Shown one piece after another: positions 10,838 to 20,547 of a DNA stretch of 64,000 nt. The first letter of the stretch is position 1; each line of letters opens with the position of its first letter. Where the stretch lies: the NCBI GenBank assembly GCA_016081115.2, contig JABTTQ020001093.1, forward strand, positions 186,001-250,000. Reading direction: 5' to 3'. Below the pieces are notes generated by a model. It ran no database searches, had not been told where the DNA came from, and saw nothing but the letters and a program-made list of their open reading frames with translations. The translations under genes and the position numbers were made by a program. This DNA is from Rehmannia glutinosa (taxonomy: Eukaryota; Streptophyta; Magnoliopsida; Lamiales; Orobanchaceae).

Positions 10838-12307
10838 GCGGCTACGATAATCTAGAGGGGGGGTGAATAGATTATCTCCATCTTTTCGATTTCGCCCTCT
10901 TTTTCAACCGAATGCTCAAGTATAATAACAAAGGTGCGGAATGTAAACAACACACGACGATTTAAAGAGGTTCAACCCACCTAGGGCCTAATTCTCTACC
11001 ACCCCAGTATATCCGGGATGGATTTCGAAAAGAAAAAGAATTTTATTAATTACCAAAATTAATACAAATTCAACTTACAACAACTTGAAGAGCACCACAC
11101 TCTTCTTCGACACCACCTTTGGAGATTACCACAATCTCCTTTGAAGATTACCACAATCTTCCTTCAACGGCACCTTGTGAAGATTACCACAATCTTCAAC
11201 CTTGAAGAATACCAAATTCTTCAACACCTCAATAAGAAGATTACCACAATCTTCTTCACCTATCACCTAGATCATCCAAGTATGTTCTTACCACGAGAAC
11301 ACTCACAAGGATATCTTGTGTTTGAATGATAACCAAAAATCAAGATTACAACTCAATAATGAATAATACAATTTGAGTGCAAAAGTGTAATCAAGAATAG
11401 CCTAGACCTCAAGGATGTGAAAGTGATAAGCTAGGCAATTTTACAACAAGAATAATAACAATGAAAGACCAAGTGTTTGCTTGAAGTGTATCTTGTTGTG
11501 TTGTATCTCAATTCTTGTGTTGGTTGCTCCAAAACTTCCTCTATTTATAGGAGATGATTGATCAAGCATAGGCTCCTCTTGGGGATTGAAAATCTCTGAG
11601 AAAAATACAATTAAAATCAAGAATATAGGTGTTAGAAATCAATCCCACAATTTAAGGAAATGTGTTTCTTTGTCAAACGGTCATATTTTTTTGTCAATCA
11701 ATACAGGCGGCCGTGCATACGAAATAAGAGAAATAAGAACACTTTGAAAATTACAGGCGGCCGGTCGGCGTAGGCTTCGACCGGTCGACCCTGTCTCAAC
11801 CGGTCCCCCTAATCAAAAATAGAAGAGATTTTGTTTGTTTCAAAAACAAACTTTGCAGTGCCGTCGCCATTGGCGCCGGTCAGACCGGCCGGATCGACGC
11901 CGAGCGGCCGGTCGACCTGCTTTTTTTGCTTCCCGTCTCATTTTGTTTCTAAAAACATCTTGGTACGGGTTGCCTATAGGGCGGCCAGGTCGACCACGAG
12001 GCAAGAAATGTTGTCCAATTTTTGACGAAAATAAAACTCAAGAAATACTCAGAAAATTTAGTAAAAACATTTTAAACCGATCGAGAGTATTTAGACAACA
12101 TTTAGGAACTGTTATAGGAGTAAAAACTCATTGATATAAAATCAATAAAAGTGTTGTCCATAATTAACAAAAATAAACTTGAGGAAATACTCAGGAAAAT
12201 ATTAAAACCATTTTAAATCATTTAGGAGTAATTGGACAACCTTTAAAAACATTGTTTTGGTAATAAAATAAAATCATCAAAATTAAGATAAAAACATGTA
12301 TCAAACA
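10827..12307 (-). repeat. 5' LTR (right) of the minus-strand non-autonomous element
   Basis: This is the right LTR, 1,481 bp, the partner of 4454-5944. It is the transcriptionally upstream LTR of the minus-strand element. It carries the GAAGATTACCACAATCTTC cluster (11124-11255), a TATTTATAGG box near 11542-11551, and GC-rich palindrome blocks (11755-12000). Differences from the partner are concentrated at 11660-11730 and 11850-12005. Confidence 0.95.
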
Positions 12308-12450
12308 ATTGGCATCCAGTTTTTGCAACAATTGGCAATCTCGTACAATGGTATACTACGCTTGACTCGGCCATCCCGAAACCAAATCGCTTTATTTTAA
12401 AATCGGGATGCTTAGAATCCACCACTCTCCCCTTTCATTTGCTCCAATCA
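12308..12450 (-). pseudogene. Copy A reductase exon 2, right part
   Basis: This is the 5' part of exon 2 on the minus strand. It encodes the segment equivalent to VDSKHPDFK and the run ending TIVRDCQLLQKLDA of copy B (here in a shifted frame). It joins in sense with 4413-4453 once the LTR element and one ATTGG copy are removed. Damage includes loss of the first base after the acceptor (GGACAG then TGATTGG, where B has GTGATTGG), an extra base in the GDLV region (AAAATAAAGCG), and an in-frame TAG before TATACC. A non-functional relic. Confidence 0.85.
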
Positions 12451-12857
12451 CTGTCCAATTCAACAAATTAAATCACCAACTCCAGTATTTTACGTACTGT
12501 TTGAAATATATATGTAAATCGTGCTTGTTTTACTCAATCTCATTAAAAATATTCCATTTTCAAATTCTCATTTTACAATCTCAACTCTATATTCTCAATT
12601 TTCACACGTATATATCCAATTTTTTCAACCTATATAGTACTACATCAGTGGGACTCACACTACTACATTACATCCACATACATTATCATTTCCAAATTAA
12701 ATATTCAATGTGGGTTCCACCACTACATTACATCCACATAAATTCACTTTTACACAATTTTCAAAAAAAAAATTTGAGAATTTATCTAAACGGGATGGAA
12801 AATGACTTTTTTCATTGGAATGAAAACCATACAATTCCTAACTTTTTTGTGACTTAC

Positions 12858-13116
12858 CTGTCCAGGAATAACAGCACAAAATGGGTTAATTGTGTGAGTG
12901 AAACTACGAGTCTTCATTCGGTTCAGGTGAGCGGGATCGATGGATGCATACAGAGTTTTGACGAGGACAACATTATTAATATTGTCGGAGCCCTGACATG
13001 AGTAGTACTGGAGCTTTAACGAAATTTGTTGTTCACAAACAGAGAAATTTGATTCATTTGGGGCTCCCATCTATATGACCCCTTGTTACTACATACTTGT
13101 TTCTTACAGCTTCCAT
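12858..13116 (-). pseudogene. Copy A reductase exon 1
   Basis: On the minus strand this reads MEAVRNKYVVTRGHIDG, then after a one-base insertion (GATGGGAGCC where copy B has GATGGAGCC) NESNFSVCEQQISLK, VLVKTLYASIDPAHLNRMKT and CAVIPGQ before a GTAAGT donor (12852-12857). Copy B exon 1 is the same with a seven-residue-shorter middle. The family is the NADP-dependent alkenal double-bond reductases (zinc-independent MDR), which reduce the alpha,beta double bond of reactive aldehydes and ketones. The +1 frameshift, together with the exon 2 damage, makes copy A a pseudogene. Confidence 0.85.
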
Positions 13117-14425
13117 TATATTTTCCCAAGATTTTTACCAACACAAATTAATCAGAGATTTTTGGAATATGTTTCTGTATGTATGTACTCTCTTTTATGA
13201 CTGTGAATGTATATTTGCAATTTTCAGGTGCATGGGTCAGGCAATTAGCACATGTGAATCACATTGATTGGTGTGTACATAGTAATTGCATCGAATAATG
13301 AGAATCACATTAATTTGAAAATTTGACTTTGTATTGGCATCTACGTACATTTAAAGATAAGTTCAAATACAATTGCATCGGAATCATAATGTATTTGCTA
13401 CTTTAATTTGAGTTGTCTTATAGGAAATCACAAAGCTAAATTTTTAAAAATTAAAACAAAATCAACTAGGTGTCTTATGATCAGATCTTGAAGAGTTAAT
13501 TAAGGGCTTTTGATATCAATATATAATACTATACTCGTCTCGTTTAAAGTTTAAATTTTATATATACAAATCCATCTTTAAAATATTTTAAAAAAAAAAA
13601 GAATCTTGAAGAATTGAGGCCTTTCATAATCAGATGAGATCTTCTATTTCAAAATCGTGTTCCATTTCATATACCACCGCACAGATAATTAACACATGTA
13701 TAATACTCACCGTGTTAATTTTCAAGCATAATATGGTAAGTATTATCCACGTGTCAATCATCTGTGCAGTGAAATAAGAGATCTCATCCGTTCCATAATG
13801 CTATATGTTCTCGTTTATTATATCATGCATATTATTTAGACCACGATTAATTTAAAGACTACGCGTTAAAGACTTTGACTGATCAGAGCGTGGGCTTTTA
13901 TAATGATTAAGATGGCGGTTAAGTACTTACGCCATATGAATGTGGACTGTCTTATGTTCAACTAGTAACTAAAATATTACGCCACAATAACAGAGATAGA
14001 GCCGGATAAATTTGGGTGACAACCGCCTCTCTCAATTTCAACTTTTTTCATAATTACTATACATTTTGTAGATAAAATTATAACTTTTATAATTCTACCC
14101 TACTAGAAATATAAAAAGTACCTATTTATCTATTAGTTTCATTAAAAATAAACCTCGCCTCATAGTCTTTATTTTCTTGCTCTGTTCCTGCCCACACCGA
14201 TGTCTTAGATATACTATAACGGTGAATACATTAGTTTAGGTTTTTTAAGTAGTGTCAATAATACTATACTCATGCCATTGGAACTTCAATTTTTATATAT
14301 GCATATCCATCTATAAAATATTTCAAAAATAGTCTTCCTATAATGCTATCATACTCATTTATATTATATATGTGTTTAATGTATATACACATTATATATA
14401 CGAAACATATCACTGACTATATATA
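13117..14425 (-). promoter_or_regulatory. 5' flank of copy A reductase
   Basis: This upstream region is paralogous to 59879-60500 plus 62040-62560 of copy B. The copy B TATA-like box (GTATAAAAGAGA) is altered here to GTCATAAAAGAG (minus strand, near 13189-13200). The 1.5-kb insertion found in B is absent here. No ORF is supported. Confidence 0.6.
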
Positions 14426-14749
14426 CACTACAAGAAAACAAGGAAATTCCAACGGAAAAAATCTAATGGCATTTGGCCAATTTCCATTGGAATTATCGAT
14501 TCCAATAGTAATTCCAATGAAAAAGCACTATTGGTATAATAGCCGTTGGAATGACAAAATTCCAACGAAAATTCCTATGGAAAAAATATTCCAACAATAC
14601 CAAATGGTTTTGCTTATCGTTGGATTTTTTGTTGGAATTTTCCAACGGTATGCTGTAGCATTGGAATTTCCATTGGAATTTTGAAAATTCCAATAATTTT
14701 TTATTCCGTTGGAATTATTTCGTTGGAATTTGATTGTTTTCTTGTAGTG
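14426..14749. mobile_element. CACTA-type MITE
   Basis: A 324-bp element begins CACTACAAGAAAACAA and ends with the exact 16-bp inverse TTGTTTTCTTGTAGTG, flanked by the 3-bp duplication ATA (14423-14425, 14750-14752). The interior is dominated by subterminal motifs of the type TTCCAACGG / TTGGAATT in both orientations, as CACTA (En/Spm) elements require for transposase binding. There is no coding capacity. The paralogous site at about 62558 is empty. Confidence 0.92.
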
Positions 14750-14779
14750 ATATATCTTTTTGGAACTTCACAAAAGAAG

Positions 14780-15279
14780 TGTTGATTACAAGTTATATAG
14801 ACAGGAAAAGCCTTCAAGATAGCTTATATATTAGAAACATAATATTACAATTGAAGCAAAATTTAACTATTACAAGTCTTGAATGGACTCCAACTCCAAA
14901 AGCATGAATCTAACAGAACTTTAAAGCCGAGTCGAGGAAGACCTCTTTCCGCAAGACAATATACGTCCCGGCTAGCTCTCAGACATAATATCCCTAAAGA
15001 TAAAATGGATTATGTCTTTTGTGTAGTAGCACCACTAACACAAAAGCTCCATCGAACTAGAAATGGTGTGAAGACTGATTTGCTTGACTCGGATATGCAG
15101 AAATAAAGATGCAGCGAGAGATGTGATGACATATGTGACCATATTCGGGATAACATCCACTGGACAAATTGTTTTTTCTGCAAAATTTGTCTAACTCTCT
15201 CTATATCTCCCTATTTTTCTTATTCGAATCTGAATGCAAACTAAGCCTATATAAGACAACAATTCGTCAATTCCCAACA
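14780..15279. mobile_element. Possible solo LTR
   Basis: A 500-bp unit starts TGTTGATTAC and ends TTCCCAACA, so its ends form TGTTG/CAACA inverted termini. Read on the minus strand it has a TTATATAGGC box near its start and an RNA-end-like tail. The paralogy between the two reductase 5' flanks stops exactly at its left end. I see no partner LTR, and the flanking 5-mers (AGAAG, CTTGG) do not match, so it could equally be an element fragment or the edge of another repeat. Confidence 0.4.
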
Positions 15280-16047
15280 CTTGGAGTAGATTACTGATAG
15301 AAAATGAGCAATTATAACCAAATGTAATTTCCAAGAGTTACAAGCCACTTATGACCACTGTCAAGGAGTTACAAACTCCAAGAGACATACATGAATCTAT
15401 ATACCTCCAATATCCAGATACATAAGGCCCAATAGTCAGTTGAATCTGGGCAAAGCCCATTTTCGAGTGACAAAACTAATTGAACCTGGACTCGGGCCTA
15501 AAGAGTCAGGCTAGCCCAAGACCCATTTGTGATTATTCACGTATGTTATAGTATATTCAACCAATAACACCTTCTAGTATCTAAACTAGGATAAACAAAA
15601 CTTTATTTTCTATGTGGGACAAGACTAAAGTCTTTCAATTCCTTTTATATAATGTCCATTCGTGTGGCCAACTTTGTGTATTAATTTTTTACTTATCGAA
15701 ATTCGGTTTTGAGAAATAAAAAATACTACGAACATCTACTCGCAACGTAGATTAATAATATATAATTTAATTCCCCCATAATTAAATATTTATCCACCAA
15801 AAATTTAATCAAAATTGGGTCAACACCCTCTTTATAAAAATTAAATTTACAACAAGAAGTTCCATATAATATGGTAAAAAAAAAATTAAAAGGTCTTTTT
15901 CAGTAATTTTCGACCACTATATTTTTACAATAATAGTTTAAAATATCCCAACATTATTTTTCTTCCACTGGTTATCTAATGTATTGTGAATCAAATTTGG
16001 AAACTAATTACACTTTGAGATGGGGAAAATTATATGTTATATGATTG
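15280..16047. other. AT-rich stretch without recognised features
   Basis: I see no ORF with family resemblance, no tandem array and no termini here. The paralogous 5' flank of copy B has no counterpart to it. Confidence 0.5.
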
Positions 16048-16055
16048 AACTCGGG

Positions 16056-17167
16056 CAGGACCGTTCCTATGATTTAAAGGGCCTAGTGCGAGAAAATAAA
16101 TGGGCCTTCTATATTTATAGAAATTTAAAAGAAAAAACTAATTAATTAATATTACGAAAATTAATATCATTAGTTGCAGCATAAAATGATAAAACGTTTA
16201 TATTATAATTTTAATATTTCCAATTCATTAAAATAATGCTACAAAAATAGATACTTTAATATCATTACATCAAATATTTAAAAGAAAAGCTACCAATAAA
16301 TTAGCCATAAAGAATTGATCTCCTTGCATTTTTTTTTGAATTTAGATACATTTTGCAAAATCATCAACCAACCTATATTTTAGATAACTCAAGCGGTATC
16401 AATACCCATTGTATTTGGATAAAAGAATTTCGATTTTGGGATAGGATTTGGGGGAAGGATTTCAAACGACTACATCTAAGATGAATTTGAAATACTAAAA
16501 AATGACTCCCAAAATAGCTTTCAAATATTTAAAATCCATTATAGAAATACTCCATCCAAATAACCTTAATGGATATGTTATTATGGATTTGAAATTCTTA
16601 ACTCCAAATACATCAATCCAAATGGAAATTGAGACTTATTCCCTCTTAAAAAACTGTAAGGAATAAAGAGTTTTATTTTAGATGAAAGAGAATGAAACCA
16701 TAATGCAGAAATAATAAATATAGATACAATTCATGTTAATGGTGAAATCAAACAACTAAATCTGCATATATATTAAATTTTAAAAAAAATTGAGGAAAAA
16801 CTCTAAATAAATATAATAGATATTACCAAGATAATAAAATTGTAAACAAAATAAACAAATATTGACTAACGCTCCAATGTTTTGTTTTATTTGAGGAAAG
16901 AAAAAAAGAAGGAAGAATTATGCTACTACAAGGAGTAGAACCAACAACTCTAACTACTACACTAAAAAGTTTTTTAATATGACATCAACATGTAGGAGAG
17001 AGAACTACCTTTACTGGGCTAGCAACTCTTTTGTTAAATATGCCAGGATTTATTGTACATAAGACATTATGAACATTTAAATTAAAAAAAAATTCGACCG
17101 CCGGGGGCCCTCGTCGAAGGGGGTCCTGTGTAGAGGCGCCGTCTTGACCGCCCCAGGAACGACTCTG
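16056..17167. mobile_element. Non-autonomous hAT element
   Basis: A 1,112-bp element is bounded by an 8-bp duplication with one mismatch, AACTCGGG (16048-16055) and AACTTGGG (17168-17175), as hAT transposases generate. The ends CAGGACCGTTCCT and the reverse complement of AGGAACGACTCTG (that is, CAGAGTCGTTCCT) give about 13-bp imperfect inverted repeats starting CAG. The interior is AT-rich without a transposase frame, except for a GC-rich patch at 17097-17160. Confidence 0.65.
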
Positions 17168-17175
17168 AACTTGGG

Positions 17176-17633
17176 GATAGTTGACTATATTGCTTTCTAA
17201 ATAATATCGATGCTGCTGTCAAAAAACAAATAATAATAATAGTGATGCTAATGTTAAGAATTTAACAAAAAAAAAGGGGACTATTATAGTGAGCAGCTTA
17301 GAGCTGGCTTGCATGCGCAACCGTGCAAGCTTCAGATTAGAAGTAGAAAGCGAGAAAGTTTTAAAGTTTTTTGTTCAATGTACATTTGCGTTGTAGGTTC
17401 CCATATGAAGGAAATAAACTGAGATCAAGGAGGACAAAAATACCAAATGTAGAGAATTCATTACGAAAGTTGAGTTATTATTCATTCATACATTTGGATT
17501 ACAACACTTCTTCTATTATAGAAAGAAGATCATCGAGAATAATCAATATGACACGTCATAAAATGGATAACGAGGAATCTAATTAATATCAACTAAATGA
17601 TTGCTCTTTAACGCTTTTCTGTACCAAAACAAG
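17176..17633. other. Intergenic stretch, nothing recognised
   Basis: This is AT-rich sequence with a 71-codon frame at 17371-17586 that resembles no family I know and has no supporting context. No repeats or termini are evident. Confidence 0.4.
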
Positions 17634-17836
17634 CAGTGGCGGATCATAGAGAGGGCAACATTGGACCTCAACCCAGTGCAACCCACTAAGAAGCCCATAT
17701 ATACGTGTGTGCTATTTTGTATTAATAGATTAAGCCTAGCCCACCGTCCACCCCCTTTTAATTTCTCAAATTCTTGGCACCTAGCATCCTAGCCCTCCAA
17801 GCCTAATCCAAGTGTCCAACCTAACTACCTCTTACA
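17634..17836. mobile_element. hAT terminus fragment
   Basis: The sequence CAGTGGCGGATCATAGAGAG followed by GGCAACATTGGACC resembles the terminal repeat of the hAT element at 47797-48422 (CAGGGGCGAAACC and GGGGGCAACATTGTCC). No matching right end was found, so it is probably a truncated copy into which the next hAT MITE later inserted. Confidence 0.4.
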
Positions 17837-18102
17837 TAGGAGTGTAAACGAATCGAATCGAGTCAAATATCAAGATATTTTATTCGTATTCGGCTCATTT
17901 AGAGAATATTCTTATTCTTATTCGTATTCTTTTAATGTTCGCATCTAAAAATCGGTTCTTATTCTTATTTGAAAATATATTCGAATACATACGAATCAAC
18001 TCGAATATTCGTATTCGAAATCTTAACCTATCTTTATTTTTTTCCCCTTACAATATCTGATTAGATTGCAATAATAATTATAATCTAAATAATAACTTTG
18101 GG

Positions 18103-18445
18103 TGTCCTAGGGGTTCCTCTCGTGAGAATTCTCTTAGCGTCTCCGTCAGGCTCTGCCGTGTCAACCGTCAGTCATGGCTTTCTTCCATGATTGTCACGTT
18201 TATTTCTCTCCCTCAACTACTCTCCCCGTTCAAAGCTTTTCTCCCTTATAATTTTTTCTCGTTTCCTTCCCTAACCACTCTTCTTAAAACCTTCTACTGT
18301 TTCGCTTTTCTTTATTACTTCTCATCCTTTTGTTTTTTTTTCCTGTTTTTTGCAAATCTCATAGGCTTGCGGATCTACTGGCGTTAAATCATTCCCAGTC
18401 TGCATTTGTGCGACCCTATTGAGTGTTGAAGGATATTTTTATAGA
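18103..18445 (+). promoter_or_regulatory. LINE 5' UTR
   Basis: About 340 bp of moderately GC- and pyrimidine-rich sequence sits between the duplicated target site and ORF1. Plant L1 elements carry an internal promoter in this region; I see no specific motif to prove it here. Confidence 0.55.
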
Positions 18446-18982
18446 ATGGAAGAGGATCTAAATTCTCTATATGCTCGCCTCTCCCTTGGTGACAAAGAAC
18501 GCTCTCCAATTTCAACCGATGACCTCTCATCGCATCAGATCGATCCATCCCTTTCTTTGGTCGGAAAATTACTTGCTCCGCGTATTATCAGTTTCGACCA
18601 GATCTCGTCCTTATTCAGAAAACTTTGGAACCCTAAAGGCTCCCTGTCATGTAAGCCGCTGCATGATAACGTGGTTCTATTTATTTTCGGTAGTTTGGCC
18701 GATAAAATGCGTGTCATGGCTGGAACGCCTTGGATTTTTGATAGATACATTCTTCTTCTCCGAGAGGCCACAGAAGATATGATTTCCACCCAACTCCAAT
18801 TTACCACCTGCCCGTTTTGGGTTCAATTGCATGGATTGCCGCTGGGGCTATTTTCTAAAACTTTTGCTGAACGAGCAGGAAATTACATCGGTAAATTTCT
18901 GGAAGTTTAATCTGATTCTACGGGCTCCGTGGTGGGAAAATTTCTGAGAATCAAAGTTGAAATTGATATCACTAAGCCGTTG
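18446..18982 (+). pseudogene. LINE ORF1, 5' part (DUF4283)
   Basis: The ORF starts at MEEDLNSLYARLSLGDKE (18446) and carries a DUF4283-type RNA-binding fold: KLWNPKGSLSCKPLHDNVVL, FDRYILLLREA, PFWVQLHGLPLGLFSK, then AERAGNYIGKFLEV. A TAA at 18908-18910 interrupts it, and the homologous frame continues (FLRIKVEIDITKPL) up to the Copia insertion at 18983. The protein is the plant L1 ORF1 chaperone. It resumes at 24039. Confidence 0.85.
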
Positions 18983-19188
18983 TGTCAAGATTCAGCTCAA
19001 ATTCTTCAAATTCATTCTTGAAAGTTATTTATGTTGTAATTTTTAGTTAGGTAGTTATGTTAGCTAACTGTATATTGTTTCAAGTTTTAGTATAAATAAC
19101 AGATGTATCAGTTGTATCAAACACTTTCGATGAATAGAATTCAGATCTTCTATTTTCTGTAGAATGTTTCATCCTCTTTAATTCAATA
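18983..19188 (+). repeat. Copia 5' LTR
   Basis: A 206-bp LTR, TGTCAAGATTC to TTCAATA, with a TATAAATA box at 19091-19098. It differs from the right LTR by about seven substitutions and two or three small indels. Confidence 0.95.
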
Positions 19189-19200
19189 TGGTATCAGTTT
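19189..19200 (+). other. Copia primer binding site
   Basis: TGGTATCAGTTT directly follows the 5' LTR and matches the first part of the plant initiator-Met tRNA complement (TGGTATCAGAGC). Confidence 0.85.
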
Positions 19201-19332
19201 GAATTCTCTTTTCTTCCGCTGAGATTACTCTCATCTCTTCTAATTTTCTTTGATAATCCAACTGCTTGATTATCACTTTATATCATCTTCAAGATTTCTT
19301 GACGTTTCAGTCCTTGTTCATCATCAAGATTC

Positions 19333-20239
19333 ATGGATCTTTCCGGTTCAAGACCTGCAAATCCCGCTGATGATTTCAGTTCTCCGTATTACCTTCACCC
19401 GAGTGACAATCCTGGGGCAGTAATTGTTTATGAGCCCTTTTCTGGAGAAAACTATAATTCATGGAGCAGGGCTGTCACAATGGCTTTGAGTGTGAAGAAC
19501 AAACTTGGATTCATTGATGGATCTTTGGAAATTCCTTCTCCTTCCTCTACCGTCTTACATTATTGCTGGTTAAGAGTGAATAATCTTGTTCTTTCTTGGC
19601 TTCTAAACTCAATTTCCAAGGATGTTCGTCAAAGTCTCTTGTATTTCACCACAAAGAAAAGAGGTATGGGATGAATTACGAATTCGCTATGTTAGAAGTG
19701 ATGGTCCACGAGTCTTTCATCTTGATAAGTCTCTCAGTTCTATTTCACAAGGAAATTTGTCCATCACTGCCTACTATAATACTTTTAAAGGATTGTGGGA
19801 TGAATACATCAATTATAGGCCCATAATCAAATGCACCTGTGGCAGCTGTTCTTGCAATATTTCTACCAAAATGACAGAAGTTCAACAGAATGATTCAGTT
19901 ATCAAGTTTCTTGTAGGACTTCATGATTCATATTCTCAAGTTCGTAGTCAACTACTGCTAGTTTCTCCACTTCCTTCTCTTTCTAAGGTGTATTTTTTGC
20001 TATTACAAGAAGAGACACAAAGAGGTTTAACTAATTCTTTGGAGATTACTGACTCCTATAGATACTTCTATGGCTATGTTAGCAGGGACAAGGTTTTAAT
20101 CCAAAGTTTGAGAACAAAGATAAGAAAAAGCCCAGGTGCTCTCATTGTGGATATTCGGGTCATACGGTGGATAAGTGCTTTCAAATCATTGGGTATCCCC
20201 TGGTTGGAAAGGACCAAAAGGACCAAGAAATCTCAATGA
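19333..20239 (+). pseudogene. Copia gag, frameshifted
   Basis: The first frame begins MDLSGSRPANPADDFSS and carries the gag_3/UBN2-like motif VYEPFSGENYNSWSRAVTMA and INDGSLE-like FIDGSLEIPSP. After a frameshift near 19650 a second frame continues with WDELRIRYVRSDGPRVFHLD, TAYYNTFKGLWDEYINYRP, a CTCGSCSC cluster and FLVGLHDSYSQVRSQLLL. A zinc-knuckle remnant (CSHCGYSGHTVDKC, read in a further frame) lies at 20136-20177. Gag would package the element's RNA; this copy cannot make it whole. Confidence 0.88.
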
Positions 20240-20547
20240 TTCTTCTATCGGTGCTAATACAATCTGACTCAATCTTCCTCACGAGAAGAATATTTAAGGG
20301 ACAATTCTTTGTTTTCACAGGAAATGCTTGAACAATTCTTGAATTTTGCTAAGAATGTTCACTCTAATGGTTCTCTGAGATCAAATTCTGTTTCTCAATG
20401 CAGTTCTGCGATTGTTCATACTATTACGCAGACCACGAGGACATGATTCCAAAGGTACCTTACATTCATGTTTCTTTGTCTTAAACAAGCTGTAAGTGGA
20501 TATTTGACATCTTGGTGCCACAGATCATATGATCTCGTGACACATCT
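20240..20547 (+). pseudogene. Copia protease region, degenerate
   Basis: The region between the zinc knuckle and the gag-pre-integrase domain should hold the aspartic protease. Only traces remain: a TGG ATA TTT GAC frame (20498-20509) followed by a shifted GCCACAGATCATATG, which corresponds to the usual D-T-GATDHM site. The catalytic triplet is not intact in any single frame. Confidence 0.65.

Larger units (their letters stand above)
4454..12307 (-). mobile_element. Non-autonomous LTR retrotransposon with gag and second ORF, no pol
   Basis: A complete 7,854-bp LTR element is inserted in exon 2 of reductase copy A. It is flanked by the 5-bp duplication ATTGG (4449-4453 and 12308-12312). LTRs are 4454-5944 and 10827-12307. 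The orientation is minus: on that strand a primer site TGGTATCAAAGCC (initiator-Met type) abuts the 10827 LTR edge, and a purine tract AAAAAGGGGAGA abuts the 5944 LTR edge. The internal region encodes a Copia-style gag (9545-10837) and a second, unrelated ORF (7170-8499), but no integrase, reverse transcriptase or RNase H. Mobilisation would need an autonomous partner. The LTRs are nearly identical in AT-rich parts and differ mostly by indels in GC-rich parts. Confidence 0.92.

Noticed and set aside
12408..13001. 197-codon plus-strand frame rich in His, Tyr and Phe
   Set aside because: Overlaps exon 1 and intron 1 of copy A on the opposite strand; AT-rich composition explains its length.
14343..14693. 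Overlapping ORFs on both strands
   Set aside because: Generated by the inverted TTCCAACGG/TTGGAATT subterminal motifs of the CACTA MITE.
14879..15106. 75-codon plus-strand ORF, and minus-strand frames in the same stretch
   Set aside because: No recognisable family on either strand; the region fits a solo LTR better.
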